A DNA stretch of 64,000 nucleotides from Hordeum vulgare subsp. vulgare (taxonomy: Eukaryota; Streptophyta; Magnoliopsida; Poales; Poaceae): the NCBI RefSeq assembly GCF_904849725.1, contig NC_058518.1, positions 413,237,081 to 413,301,080 on the forward strand, in the 5' to 3' direction. This document shows, piece by piece, positions 11,135-23,600 of this stretch (position 1 is its first letter; each line of letters opens with the position of its first letter). Made by a program: the position numbers and the translations under genes. The notes beneath the pieces are model-generated. The model had not been told where the DNA came from and did not search any database. It saw nothing but the letters and a program-made list of their open reading frames with translations.

Positions 11135-12189
11135 GAGATTGGTAAGAGGCCTAGAAATCTTAGAGAAGTCTTTATTAATCTTCTATAGAAACCAGAATGA
11201 CCAAGGAAACTTCTTATACCTTTGATATCTGTGGGGTATGGCATTTTCTCGATTGCATCAACCTTAGCCTTATCGACTCCAATACCTCTTTCAAAATATT
11301 TATGTCCTAAGACGATGCCTTCACTAACCATAAAGTGGCACTTCTCCCAATTCAAGACAAGATTGGTGTCTTTACATCTCTGCAAGACTCGATCAAGGTT
11401 GCTGAGGCAATCATCAAAAGAAGACCCATAAACATAGAAGTCATCCATGAAAACCTCAACAATCTTTTCACAAAAGCCACAGAATATAGCCATCATACAG
11501 CTTTGAAAGGTGGCACGTGCATTACATAAGCCAAAAGGCATACGTCTATAAGCAAAGGTACCGAAAGGGCAGGTGAAAGTGGTTTTCTCCTGATCAGATT
11601 GTGCAACTGGTATTTGGGAGAAAGCAGAATAACCGTCTAGAAAGCAGAAGTGTGTGTGTTTAGATAGTCTTTCTAGCATTTGGTCGATAAAAGGCAAAGG
11701 GTAATGATCTTTCCTAGTGGCTTTATTCAATTTCCTAAAATCGATCACCATCCTATAGCTAGTAATAATCCTCTGCGGGATCAATTCATCCTTATCATTA
11801 GGGACAACGGTAATGCCTCCCTTCTTAGGGACGCAATGCACCGGGCTCACCCAATCACTATGAGCAACATGATAGATAATACCTGCCTCCAGGAGCTGTA
11901 GTATTTCTTTTCTTACTACCTCCTTCATCTTAGGATTTAATCTCCTTTGATGATCAGCAACTGGTTTGGAATCGGGATCAGTTTTAATCTTGTGCTGGCA
12001 TAGAGTGGGACTAATGCCCTTAAGATCATCAAGAGTATATCCAATAGGAGCACGGTGCTTCCTCAGAGTTTTTAGTAATTTATTTTCTTCATTCTCTGAG
12101 AGTCTAGCACTAATTATGACAGGATATATCTCTTTTTCATCAAGATAAGCATACTTAAGAGTATCAGGCAACTGTTTAAGATCGAACAC
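11062..12189 (-). pseudogene. Reverse transcriptase of A1 (3' frameshift)
   Basis: A 375-codon open frame with RT motifs in order: VIDFRKLN (about 148), FLDGYSAF with catalytic D185, FTCPFGTFAYRRMPFGLCNA (about 205-223) and FMDD (247-250). The C-terminal end switches into nonsense after [13 protein letters not shown] because of a frameshift near 11185. The FMDD box and DGYS motif are typical of the Athila clade. The frame is not continuous with the protease ORF upstream (12369-12758). A stop or frameshift lies in the 180-base linker. Confidence 0.88.
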
Positions 12190-12368
12190 ATGATCACCCT
12201 TTGGCGGGGGTGGATCCTCAAGCAGTTCAACACGCAGATTATTCTTAAGGATAGGATATTGTTCTAAGACAACTCTATCTATCTAATCCCTTTCATCCAT
12301 ATGCATATCATTTTCATGCTCAAGCAAGTATTCCTCTAAGGGATCAGTAGGAGGCACGACAATAGAAG

Positions 12369-12758
12369 CTAAGGCAATAGTTTCATCCTTACTAGGCGAC
12401 TCCTTTTCATGAGGTTGTCTACCAAACTTGGAGAAATTGACTCATGTGACACACCTTCAAAACCAACAGTGACAGTTTGCTTCTCACAGTCAATATGAGC
12501 ATTGACGGTATTAAGAAAAGGTCTACCAAATATGATGGGACAAAAGCTATCTTGGGTGGTAGAAAGAACGAGGAAATCAGCAGGATACTTCATTTTACCA
12601 CACAAGACTTCAACATCCCTAACAATTCCCACAGGGCAGATAGTATCTCTATTGGTAAGCTGAATAGTGACATCAATAGGCTCTATCTCAATAGATGCAA
12701 TCTCATCTTTGATTTCATCATATAAGGATTGAGGTATTGCACTAACACTAGCACCCAT
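12369..12758 (-). pseudogene. Protease region of A1
   Basis: Aspartic protease of the polyprotein. The catalytic motif reads CD-M-GASVSAIPQ (D-x-G-A) on the minus strand near 12758, with the Asp retained. IIFGRPFLNTVNAHID follows about 90 residues later as the conserved flap/C-terminal motif. The frame then runs into gag-pol linker sequence and stops. In A2 the same protein has CD-E-GAS. The frame is separated from the gag segment (12837-13295) by a stop at about 12838. Confidence 0.75.
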
Positions 12759-12836
12759 GTCACATAAACCATGATAGCAATGATCTCCTATCTTAACAGA
12801 AACAACAGGTGTGCCAACAACAGGCCTATGTTTGTC

Positions 12837-13962
12837 TCAATCGTGAGGTTTAGCAATTCTAGCAGCATCTTCACAGAAGTGAATATTATGTCCGTCAACA
12901 TCGTCGGACAGAAGATATTTGATAATAGCAATGCTTGGTTCAACTCTAATTTGCTCAGGGGGTGTAGGTGTTCTAATGTAGCCTCTACGTATCACATTTG
13001 AAGCTTTAGAATGATCCTTTATCCTAACAGGGAAAGGTGGTTTCTCAATGTAAGCACTGGGAACAACAGGATCATTATAGGAAATGACTCTTTCTTCAAC
13101 TGGATTGGGTTTAACTACATTGACTTCTAAAGGAGGAGGATATTTAAACCACTTCTCTTTGGGGAGATCAACATGAGAAGAAAATGATTCACACAATGAA
13201 GCCACTATCTCAGAGTCAAGTCCATACTTAGCGCTAAAGTCACAAAAAGTATTTGTTTCAAGAAAGGATTTAACGCAATCAAACTGGAAATTCATATCTG
13301 ACTCCTTACCTTATTCAAGCTCCCAATCTTCAGAGTTGCGTTTAATTTTCTCAAATAAATTCCATTTGAAGTCAATATCTCTCTTCATAAAAGAACTGGT
13401 ACAAGAAGTGTCAAGCATGGTGCGATCGTCATGAGAAAGCCAAGCATAGAAGTTCTGTATGATAATTTCTCTCGAGAGCTCATGGTTGGGGCATGAATAT
13501 AACATTGATTTAAGCCTCCCCAAGCTTGAGCGATGCTTTCTCTGTCACGAGGCCAAAAATTATAAATATAAATCCGATCACGATGTACTAAATGCATAGG
13601 ATAAAACTTTTGATGAAATTCCAATTTCAACCGATTGTAGTCCCATGATCCAGTATCATCACATAGCCTATACCATGTCAATGCCTTATCCTTCAAAGAT
13701 AAAGGAAATACCTTCTTCTTGACCTCATCCTCGGGCAAACCTGTAAGCTTAAATAAACCACAAACTTCATCTACATAGATTAGATGCAAGTCTGGATGTG
13801 ATGTTCTCGTGTAAAAGGATTAGCCAATAGTTTCTCAAGCATACCCGAAGGAACTTCAAAGAAAATATTTTCAGTAGGTGCAGCAGGTTGAGGAGAAACT
13901 CTTTGTGCTTCCGTTCAAGGTGAAGATACCCCGAACAAGCCCGTCAAAGGATTAGTATCCAT
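12837..13962 (-). pseudogene. Gag of A1 (multiple stops and frameshifts)
   Basis: Capsid-type gag starting at ATG 13962. A TGA stops the frame after 15 codons (13915-13917), and A2 has the same stop at the same place. The body is split into frames at 13385-13789, 13311-13523 and 12837-13295. Recognisable blocks are GLFKLTGLPEDEVKKKVFPLSL, ALTWYRLCDDTGSWDYNRLK and FWPRDRESIAQAWGG, the retrotransposon gag core with its conserved Trp-Tyr motif. No CCHC zinc knuckle was seen. The C-terminal part leads into the protease. Gag would form the particle in the cytoplasm; this copy cannot. Confidence 0.8.
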
Positions 13963-14038
13963 AGTGACAACTCACAATAAATTTCAGCACACTATATGAA
14001 TGTTTCCTTACCAAGTTCCACTTACCAAAGGCGCTTCA

Positions 14039-14061
14039 CTCCCCGGCAACGGTGCCAGAAA
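14039..14061 (-). promoter_or_regulatory. Primer-binding site of A1
   Basis: On the minus strand TGGCACCGTTGCCGGGGAG lies a few bases after the 5' LTR. It matches the complement of a plant tRNA-Asp 3' end with one mismatch (GCACC for GCGCC). Confidence 0.75.
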
Positions 14062-14068
14062 AGCGTAA

Positions 14069-15594
14069 TGATGACCCACAAGTATAGGGGATATATCATA
14101 GTCCTTTCGATAAGTAAGAGTGTCGAACCCAACGAGGAGCAGAAGGATCTGACAAGTGGTTTTTTAGCAAGCTAAAATCTGCAAGGATTGAAATTATCGG
14201 TAACAAGTAGTTGTGTGGTGAGATGATTCGTAGCAAGCAACAAGTAACAAAAGTAGGAACGGTGCAGCAAAGTGGCCCAATCCCTTTTGTAGCAAGGGAC
14301 AAGCCTGGACAAAGTCTTATAGGAGGGAAAACGCTCCCGAGGACACACATGAATTTCTATCATGCTAGTTTTCATCAAGTTCATATGATTTGCGCTCGTT
14401 ACTTTGATAGTTTGATATGTGGGTGGACCGGCACTTGGGTACTGCCCTTACTTGGACAAGCATCCCACTTATGATTAACCCCTCTCGCAAGCATCCGCAA
14501 CTACGAAAGAAGAATTAAGACAAAGTCTAACCATAGCATTAAACTAGTGGATCCAAATCAGCCCCTTACGAAGCAACGCATAAACTAGGGTTTAAGCTTC
14601 TGTCACTCTAGCAACCCATCATCTACTTACTACTTCCCAATGCCTTCCTCTAGGCCCAAATAATGGTGAAGTGTTATGTATTCGACGTTCACATAACACC
14701 ACTAGAGGAAAAACAACATACAACACATCAAAATATCGAACGAATACCAAATTCACATGACTACTATTAGCATGACTTATCCCATGTCCTCAGGAACAAA
14801 AGTAACTACTCACAAAGCATAATCATATTCATGACCAGAGAGGTAATGAGTAGCATCAAGGATCTAAACATAAACTCTTCCACCAAGTAATCCAACTAGC
14901 ATCAACTACAAAGAGTAATTAACACTACTAGCAACCTTACAAGTACCAATCGGAGTCGTGAGATGGAGATTGGTTACAAGTGATGAACTAGGGTTTGGAG
15001 ATGAGATGGTGCTGATGAAGATGTTGATGGTGATGAGTCCCCTCCGATGAGAGGAGTGTTGGTGATGACGATGACGACGATTTCCGCCTCCGGGAGGGAA
15101 GTTTCCCCTGCAGGATCGTCCTGCCACAGCCCTAGATTGGTTCTGCTCAAGTTCCGCCTCGTGGCGGCGACGAATCCTCCAAAAAGCTCCCTTCTGATTT
15201 TTTTCGGACGAAACCCTTCATATAGCAAAAGATGAGCGCGGGAGGGGCAACAAGGGGCCCACAAGCCCCCCAGGCCCGGACAGGGGGGGTAGGCCGGGCC
15301 TGACATGCTTGTGGCCTCCAAGTGGCGCCCCTCTGGTACTTCTTCCGCCCAGTATTTTTTATATATTCCCAAAAAATTCCACGTTGATTTTCACGGCTTT
15401 TGGAGTTGTGCAGAATAGGCATCTCAAACTTGCTCCTTTTTCAGGCCAGAATTCCAGCTGCCGGCATTCTCCGTCTTCATGTAAACCTTGCAAAATAAGA
15501 GAGAAAAGGCATAAGTATTTTACCTAAAAGTGTAATAACAGCCCAAAAAGCAATAAATATCAACATGAAAGCATGATGCAAAATGGACGTATCA
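14069..15594 (-). repeat. 5' LTR of A1
   Basis: A 1,526-bp LTR from TGATACGTCC (15594) to GTCATCA (14069) on the minus strand. It lies next to the PBS, so it is the 5' LTR. The hairpin is at 15259-15314 and the TATA-like box at about 15225. Confidence 0.93.
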
Positions 15595-16018
15595 TCGCCC
15601 TTCACCATTTCTTAAATATACGGCGATCCGTAACTCCGATCGGGCTAAAATTTTAAGGGGATTTTTATCTCGAGAGCTTCAACCGACTTAAGGGGTGGCC
15701 CCAAGGCATTAGGGAGCGACGACCCCCTTGGTCGCGCCCTATTGCCTTGAGAGAGCCTCGGGTATCGTGTGGTATTGATTCTTCTTCCCAAAATTCACAT
15801 ATATTCCAAAAAATCTCCATAAATTTTGATCGCGAGCGGACCCCGTTTGATATGGAATTTCTGTGAAACAAAAAACACACAGAAAACAGGAACTCACACT
15901 CGGCACTGGATAAGTAAATTGCTCCCAAAAATATTATAAAATGTTGCCAAAAGTATATGAAAGTTGTAGAATATTGGCATAAAAAATCAAAAATTATAGA
16001 TACGATGGAGATGTATCA
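15595..16018 (-). repeat. LTR C, 5' part
   Basis: The minus-strand LTR starts TGATACATCTCCATCGTATC at 16018 and continues across A1 to 5430. It has a long hairpin at 15702-15749, with arms CAAGGCAATAGGG and CCCTAATGCCTTG and an inner GCGACC/GGTCGTCGC pairing. No PPT follows at 16019, so it is a solo LTR or a 5' LTR whose element lies beyond B1. Confidence 0.7.
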
Positions 16019-16377
16019 CTCTCTTGTTGGCTCATGGCTACCCATGCGCTACACGTATCTCGCACTCCAAAGTGTCAGACCATTGACTAAGCAAACCTTG
16101 AAACATAGTAGCACGTAGTATATGAGAATGGCGTTTTGGCTATCAGTTTCCATGAAAGCCAAATTTAAAAATAATCAAAATACAAATATTTGTTTTAAAA
16201 AATCTGAAAATTGTACAACTAAAGAAAGATGTGAGACGTATGTGTGAATTTTTTTAGTATGAAATAGATTGAAGTGACGTGTGCAAAAAAGACAAATTCA
16301 TGGCCAAATAGGATGAATAGCATAATGTGTAAAAAAGTCTTAGGTTTGTATTTTTTTGCAAAGCCCTCATTTCAAAC
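16019..16377. other. Unassigned AT-rich stretch
   Basis: About 360 bases with no reading frame or recognised repeat. It is rich in A/T runs. It may be old target DNA of LTR C or a decayed transposon. I see nothing more specific. Confidence 0.4.
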
Positions 16378-17060
16378 GAAGGCCTGATCGCCGGTCTCAC
16401 GGCTGCCTCGACTCTCACCATTAAGCGGCTCATTGTGAAGTGCGACTCCCAGCTCCTTGTCAACTTCTCCAACAACAAGTACAAACCCAAGGATGAGCAT
16501 ATGATGGTTTATCTAGAGGAGGTACGTAAGCTCAAGAAATGGTTCCTTGGTTTAGAATTGCAGCACATTCCACATGGCGCCAATCAGGAGGCCAACAACA
16601 TCGCCAAACGAGCGTCACACCGGGAGCCCCAGCGGCCCAGCGTCTTTGAAGAAAGGCTCCTCAAGCCGTCGGTCGCGCAGACCGTCACCAGCACTGCGCC
16701 ACTGCGTGAGGAGATGCCACCTGCAGCACTAACAGGTGCGCCGGACTGCAGCCTGCCCTTGTGAAATCGGTTGCTGCTCGCGTTGGAGCCCAAGGAAGGC
16801 GAATGGACCGCCGAGTTCAAAGCCTGCCTGCTTCGTGGGAACCTCCCTACGGAAGACGAGGGAGCAGAGCGCGTCGTCCAGCAGGCCATCACTTACTGCC
16901 TACGGGAAGGGGAGCTGTACTCCAGGCGGCCCAACAACGTCTTGTTGCGGTGCATCTCGGAGCAGCAAGGGCGCAAGCTATTCGCCGACATCCACGGAGG
17001 GGATTGTGGGCACCATTCCTCGTAGTGCACCCTCATTGGTAAGGTGTTTCGCATCAACTT
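16378..17060 (+). pseudogene. D: gypsy pol fragment, RNase H to integrase zinc finger
   Basis: A remnant of a gypsy polyprotein on the plus strand. The first frame (to 16764) reads EGLIAGLTAASTLTIKRLIV, CDSQLLVNFSNN and LGLELQHIPHGANQEANNIAKRAS, the C-terminal half of an archaeal-like RNase H with the conserved GDSQ-type motif changed to CDSQ. After a frameshift near 16765 the second frame gives YCLREGELYSRR and FADIHGGDCGHHSS, the start of the HHCC zinc finger of integrase. A stop (TAG) lies at 17023-17025. The fragment is cut off at about 17060 by the LTR of K and starts abruptly at 16378. The second RNase H suggests the Tat lineage, as in G. Confidence 0.75.
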
Positions 17061-17610
17061 CTAGGCTTATTATGATGTTGTATTACCGAGTGGGCCCCGA
17101 GATATCTCTCCATCATACGGATTGATAAATCCCAGCCTTGATCCATGCCAACCCAACAGACACCTTCAGAGATACCTGTAGAGCACCTTTATAGTCACCC
17201 TGTTACGTTGCGACGTTTGGTACACACAAGGTATTTCTCCGGTGCCCGGGAGTTGCATGATCTCATGGTCATAGGAACAGATACATTGGTAAGCAAAAAA
17301 ACAGTAGCAATAAATTAACACAATCATATGCTACGTTCATAGTTTGGGTATTGTCCATCACATCATTCTCCCAGTGACGTGATTCCTTTATCAAGTGACA
17401 ACACTTGTTTATGGTTAGGAAACCTTAACCATCTTTGATCAAGGAGCTAGTCAACTAGAGGCTTACTAGGGGTAGTGTTTTGTCTATGTATCCACACATG
17501 TATTTGTGTTACAATCTATAAAATTATAGCATGGATAATAAACGATTATCACGAACAAGAAAATAAGATAATAACTAATTTATTATTGCCTCTAGGGCAT
17601 ATTTCCAACA
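17061..17610 (-). repeat. 3' LTR (truncated) of copia K, BARE/Angela/WIS type
   Basis: Its minus-strand start TGTTGGAAATATGCCCTAGA at 17610 is the well-known terminus of the BARE/Angela/WIS LTRs. About 550 bases are present of a normal 1.7-1.8 kb; the 3' part is missing at the junction with D. The PPT-like GCAAGTGAGAGAC adjoins it at 17611, so this is the 3' LTR. Confidence 0.88.
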
Positions 17611-17639
17611 GTCTCTCACTTGCACTAGAGTCAATAATC

Positions 17640-18490
17640 TAGTTCACATCACTATGTGGTTGTAATGAATCTAACACCCATACAACTGTGGGGTTTGATC
17701 ATGTTTTGCTTGTGAGAGAGGATTTAGTCAACGGTTCTGAACATTTCAGATCTGAGTGTGCTTTACAAATCTCCATGTCATCCTATAGGTGCTCCTACCA
17801 ACGTGCTATTTGGAACTATTACAAATGACTGCTCTACTATACGAATCCGGTTTACTACTCAAAGTCATCCAGATTAGCGTCAAAGCTTGCATCGACGTAA
17901 CCCTTTACGACGAACTCTTTTATCACCTCCAGAATCGAGAAAAATTTCCTTAGTCCACTAGTTACTATCGATAACTTTTGACCATTGTCTAGTAATCCAT
18001 TCCCGGATCACTTTCGTACCCCTTGACAGATTCATGGCAAGGCACACATCAGGTGCGGTACACAACATAGCATACTATAGATCCTACGACTAATGCATAG
18101 GGGACGACCTTCGTCCTTTCTCTTTCTTCTGCCGTGGTCGTGCTTTGAGTCTTACTCAAATTCACACCTTATAACACATCTAACAACTCCTTCTTTGCTG
18201 ATCTATTTTGAACTCCTTCAAAAACTTGTTAGGGTATGCAATTATTTTAAAGTTTTATCAAGCGTCTTGATCTATCTCTATAGATCTTGATGCTCAATGT
18301 TCAAGTAGCTCAATCCAGGTTTTCCTGTGAAAAACACTTTTTCAAACAACCCTATATGCTTTTCAGAAATTCTACATCATTTCTGATCAACAATATGTCT
18401 ACCACATATACTCATCAGAATTTCTATAGTGCTCCTACTCACTTCCTTGGAAATACAAATTTCTCATAAACTTTGTATAAACCCAAAAGC
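17640..18490 (-). pseudogene. RNase H remnant of K
   Basis: On the minus strand the fragment starts with VIKEFVVKGYVDASFDANLD and ends near the PPT with a NV-type RNase H tail (SLTSKQNMIKPHS region). The central catalytic part of a copia RNase H is missing, so an internal deletion of a few hundred bases is likely. It cannot be active. Confidence 0.6.
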
Positions 18491-18495
18491 TTAGA

Positions 18496-19165
18496 TCATC
18501 TTATGAAAGTGCATAATCCAACTCCGAGATGCTTACTCCAGTCTTTAGAAGGATTGATAGAGCTTGCATACTTGTTAGCATCCTTAGGATCGATAAAACC
18601 TTCTAGTTGTATCACATAAAACCTTTCCTCAAGGAAACCATGGAGGAAACAATGTTTTGACATCCATCTGCAAGATTTCATAATTGAAAAATGCACCAAC
18701 TGCTAACATAATTCCAACAGATTTTTAGCATCGCTACGAGTGAGAAAGTCTCATCGTAGTCAAGTCTTTGAACTTGTCGGAAAGCTCTTTGCAACAAGTC
18801 GAGCTTTCTAAACAGTGACAGTCACGATCATCGTCTGTCTTCCTTTTAAAGATCCATCTATACTCAATAGTCTCACGACCATCAAGTAGTTCTTCCAAAG
18901 TCCACACTTTGTTTTCATACATGGATCCTCTCTCAAATTTCATGGCCTCCAGCCATTTGTCAGAATCCGGGCCCACCATCGCTTCTCCATAGCTCGTAGG
19001 TTCATTGTTGTCTAGCAACATGACCTCCAAGACAGGATTACCGTGCCATTCTAGAGCAGCACGTATCCTTGTCGATCTACGAGGTTTGGTAGTAACTTGA
19101 TCTGAAGCTTCATGATCACCATCATTGGCTTCCACTTCAACTTGTGTAGGTGCCATAGGAACCAC
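18496..19165 (-). pseudogene. Reverse transcriptase remnant of K
   Basis: Frame 18734-19165 gives EAMVGPDSDKWLEAMKFERG and NKVWTLEELLDGRETIEYRWIFKRK, the start of a copia RT (the WxxAM and NxTWxL motifs). Frame 18496-18699 gives FLHGFLEERFYVIQLEGF, corresponding to the AFLNGxLxEEVYMxQPEGF block. Stops and frameshifts lie between the two. No YVDD box is seen before the sequence decays at about 18490. Confidence 0.8.
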
Positions 19166-20470
19166 TTCCTGCGTCCTTCTACTCTCTGGTTAAAGTGATG
19201 GTTCAAAACCTCATCAAGTTCCACCATCCTCCCACTCAATTCTTTTGAGAGAAACTCTTTCTCGAGAAAGGACCCGTTTTCTGAAACAAACACTTTGCTT
19301 TTGGATCTGAGATAGGAGTTATACCCAACTATGTTGGGTATCTTATGAAGATGCATTTATCCGCTTTGGGTTTGGTCTTATCAGCCCGAAGCCTTTGGAC
19401 ATAACCATCATAGCCCCACACTTTTAAGAAACGACAACTTAGGTTTCTCCAACCATAGTTCATACAGTGTCATCTCAACGAAACTTACGTGGTACCCTTT
19501 TTAAAGTGGATGTGTTTGTCTCTAATGCGTAACCCCAAAACCAATAGTGGTAACTCGATAAGAGACATCATAGTATGCACCATATCTAATAGGGCGCGGC
19601 TATGATGTTCGGACACACCATCACACTATGGTCTTCTAGGTGGCATGAGTTGTGAAAACAATTTCCACATTGTCTTAAATGTGTGCCAAACTCGCAACTC
19701 AAATATTCATCTCTACGATCATATTGTAGACATTTCATCTTCTTGTTACGACGATCTTCAACTTCACTCTGAACTTACTTGAACCTTTTAATAATCCAGA
19801 CTTGTGTTTCATCAAGTAAATATACAAATATCTACTCAAATCATCTGTGAAGTAAGAACATAATGATATCCACTACGTGACTCAGCACTCATTGGACTGC
19901 ATAATCAAAATGTATTACTTCCAAACAGTCACTATCTTGTTCCATCTCACTCGAACAAGAGGCCTTTAGTCATCTTGCACATGTGGCATGATTTGCATGT
20001 ATCAAGTGATTCTAAATCAAGTTAGTCCAAACGATCCATCTACATGGAGTTTCTTCATGCGTTTTACACCAATAGGGATGTTTTGCATGTCTCAAATGAT
20101 TCAAAAACGACTGAGTCCAAAGATCCATTAGTATGGAGCTTCTTCATGTGTTTTACACCAATATGACTCAAGTGTCAGTACCACAAGTAAGTGGTACTAT
20201 CATTACTACTTTGCATCTTCTGGCATCAATATTATGAACATGTGTATCGCTACGATCGAGATTCAGTGAACCATTCACATTGGTGCATGACCATTGAAGG
20301 TATTATTCATGTAAATAGAATAACTTTTATTCTCTGACTTAAATGAATAACCATATTGCAATAAACATGATCCAATCATGTTCATGCTCAACGCAAACAC
20401 CAAATAACATTTATTTAGGTTCAACACTAATCCCGATGGTAGAGGGAGCGTGCGATGTTTGATCACATCA
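19166..20470 (-). pseudogene. Integrase remnant of K
   Basis: Broken minus-strand frames preserve C-terminal integrase blocks such as HTMMSLIELPLLVLGLR and LKVWGYDGYVQRLRADKTKPKADKC, plus further upstream a zinc-finger region (CHMCKMTKG). More than ten stops are present. An imperfect tandem duplication lies inside it at 20036-20160. Confidence 0.75.
20036..20160 (-). repeat. Imperfect tandem duplication in K integrase
   Basis: Two copies, about 60 bases apart, of a block with CATGAAGAA.CTCCATG and GGTGTAAAAC.CATGAAG. It probably arose by slippage and adds to the damage of the zinc-finger region. Confidence 0.6.
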
Positions 20471-20689
20471 AGTATATATGGAGGCTAACTTACGAAGAAC
20501 AGAAATAAAATATGGTGGTCTACGTATGACAGTCGAAGACTGCATTGATCACAAAGTGATCCTGAACACCTACTTACATCATTCATAACCCCACCATGTT
20601 CTCGATCAAAGAAGGAGCTCTGAAGGAAACAATCACGGTTACACACTCAGTTGGCAAGTTTTATTTGAATTACTTTAAGTTGTCTAGAA

Positions 20690-23600
20690 GCGGATGTCAT
20701 CAATATATCCATGTTTTCCACATAACGCGGGCACGACTTCCGAAAGATTAAACCCTGCAGGGGTGCTCCAACTAGTCCATCACAAATTACCACATGTCGC
20801 ATAGTAATCCTCTACCACGAAACTCGTGATTTCATCGGATTCCTTAGAGGAAAACCTCAACTCTGAGAAGACCCAAAGTCTCACTGGCATCCCAATGCGC
20901 AAGATATATCACTAAGGTAAGGCAAGTCCGGCAAAACCTGCCGACGTGTCGACGATCCCGATAGGATCCGCTTATCTTGTTCTGAGGACACGACGGATAA
21001 GCCACGCGTACGGTGGCCTGATAGAAATCACTCAAGTTGCCCTGAGTTGGCCCCGCACAGTGCTCTAGTTTGGACCAACACTCATGAGGAGCACTGGCCC
21101 GGGAGTTGATTAGATTCCTTGGGGTATCTATTCCCTATGCTTTTTATTATTAAGTTGTTAGCAAATTAACACCAAAGTTGGGTCTTGTCAGACACACCTT
21201 AACTCTAAATGATTTATCAAGGGGGTCCCCATAACAACCCCGAACGTGTTAGGAGCGATCAGTTATGGAATTAAACATCGGTAACCGAAACTAAGGCGGC
21301 AACAACGGAACAAATCACCCAGCAAAAGGCTAGGCCTTCCGTTATTTACCAAGTATATAGGTGCATTAATTAAATAGCAATTAAATATGATGATATCAAA
21401 TTCCCATGTTATCACACGGACCAGCTGGCATCTGCAACTAGCAATGCTAACAATTAATGGTTGAGCAAGCCTAACTTAACCAAACAATATTTGCTAGGAG
21501 GGGAGGTGTTTGAGGTTTCGTGGCAATGTTTGATGGCCTATATATCATGTGGTAGGCAGCGGAGATGTAACGAAGGAAACGTAAGACTAAGCATAACAAA
21601 GTTAGAAACAGTGTCAAGGTCACAATCATCTTGCGGGTGATCTCTTCAGAGTGGAACTAATCCTGATCTTCTTGCACGAACTCGTTTCCGGTCCTAGTAG
21701 CCACCCAAAAGAAACAAGCAGGAAATAAATACCAGCAAGAAGATGATGCCACAAACATGATGATGCATGCATGCACTACCTCTAACCATGCACACGGACC
21801 ACCCTACGTGGATAAAACTATTGCCACCTCACCACAAGGGGGCTTTCTACAGAAATGCTCAAACCCAGATTCTAGTAACACCATTGGATTCCTTGGGATT
21901 TTCTACCCCAAATCCATATATCATACTTCCCATGTTGCATTCATAAAAACACCACAAACAATAAAAGAAAAATGGCACATAATCATACTCTAGCTATATC
22001 AAGAGCACGACTGTTCTTGAGCCTCCCTAATTTGGCAAGTCCATATCTGGACATTTCCAAAAATGGAAATATTTCTATTTATCACAAAAAATAACACAAA
22101 CAATAAAATAAACAGGAAATAAATAATAAGGAGGAGGACCCACCTCGCAGTGGCCACGGATCCTCACTGGATGACACGTGGGCCCGTGTGGCCCACTGTC
22201 AGCCACACACCACACAACAAACACAACACAACACACAACACACACCGAAATTAAAAAGGGGCCATGGGGATTCAAATCCACGACCCCCTGGTGGGGGCGC
22301 GACACTTGCACCACTAGGCTAGGAGGGCGTCGGGAAGAGAAGGGGTGCGGACCCAAATATGCTAACTCCATGGCCCCTTCTTCTACCTCCTGATCGGAAG
22401 GAGGGGATCGACTCCGGCGAGCAGTGAGGGAACAATGACGGCGAGGAACTACCTTCGGGGGTGCGGGAACTCTCGAGGGTTCCATTCCCGGGGCTACGAA
22501 GCTCTAAGGAGCAGGGCAAGGCAGAGGCGACGAGCTCGAGCGGAGCTCGCTCCTGCCTGGCGACGCTGATGACTACGGTGGCTACGAAGAGGGCTACGCG
22601 CAGGCAGACACGCACTGGGAAGGGGGAGGTGCTCACCAAGGGTTCAGAGAGGAGATCGGGGCGCGGAGAAGAGGATCGACGCTGGCACTACAGACTCCCT
22701 TCAGGCGCCCGACGGAGCCGATCACGGGGTCGCCAGTGTGGTGGCCCTTCGGCCACCCTACCGACGGGAACAGGATGCGGGGACTCCCTGCGTACCATGG
22801 AACATGCTCGAGGAGGATCTTGAGCCGCAAGAGACGACGGATACGCGACGAGGTCAGCGACCCTCTGTCTTTGAACCTCACCTGCGACGCGATCTTGAGA
22901 GGAACAAAGGAGGGAGGAAGAAGGAATGGAGGCGGTGACGGAGAAGGAGGAGAGGGAAACCCTAGGTAGAGGGGCACGGACACCGAGGATTTATAGCCCG
23001 AGCCCTGGTCATCGTGGCTGCCACAGTGGCCATGTGCTCACTCTCCGCGTCGACGATGTGAGAGGAGGTGTAAAGGATGAAGAAGGAGAGAGGGAGAAGG
23101 GAAGCTGACGCACGGGCCCGATGCAAGCCACGCTAGAAAGAGGAGCGCGCTGGATGACTGGGCCGCGGTGACGAAGGAAGCCCAGGTGGGCCGACACTCT
23201 CTCTCACGGGAAAAACAGAGCAAAAATAGTTAGGAAAATAAAAAACAAAATAAGGCTGGACTTAAAGAAGACTCCCAGATGCTAATAAAAATAGTTAGAA
23301 AAATAAAAACTATATTTGGACTTCTAAAATCATGCCCCATTTTATAAAAATAAATTGGGCATTCTATAAGAGTAAAAATTAAATGCCTTCTAAAAACAAA
23401 ATACTCTATTTTTGAAATAAAACAAAAGGATAATATAAAATAAAAACTAGAGGGTTTCCCCATAAATAATTAGAATGTTTATAAAAGAGGATTTCCCATA
23501 TAAAGAAAGAAAAAGAGTCAAAGAAAGGATGGGAGATTTCAAATCAAAAAAGAGAGGTGAAACATACCATAACAATGTGTATCAGAGTGCTTGTTTCTTT

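Larger units (their letters stand above)
5431..15594 (-). mobile_element. A1: full-length Athila-clade Ty3/gypsy retrotransposon
   Basis: A 10.16-kb element on the minus strand with two LTRs (5431-6955 and 14069-15594), a PPT at 6956, a PBS next to 14068 and a 5-bp TCGCC duplication. Internal order on the minus strand is gag, protease, RT, RNase H, integrase, an internal promoter-like module, a small accessory ORF and a 1.5-kb non-coding 3' region. RT with FLDGYS and FMDD and the pattern TFTCPFGTFAYRRMPFGLC place it in the Athila clade. Several frameshifts and stops make it non-autonomous today. LTRs differ by roughly 4% by eye, more near the PBS-side end. Confidence 0.92.
17611..20500 (-). 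mobile_element. K: truncated BARE/Angela-like copia element
   Basis: A minus-strand internal region running from the PPT back into integrase. The frames are heavily broken, with no LTR at the 5' side, so the 5' half (gag, protease and 5' LTR) is missing. The sequence changes to unrelated repeat E at roughly 20500-20690. Confidence 0.8.

Noticed and set aside
22319..23108. Overlapping open frames on both strands in the GC-rich part of E
   Set aside because: Open on several frames at once and without recognisable domains; a composition effect.
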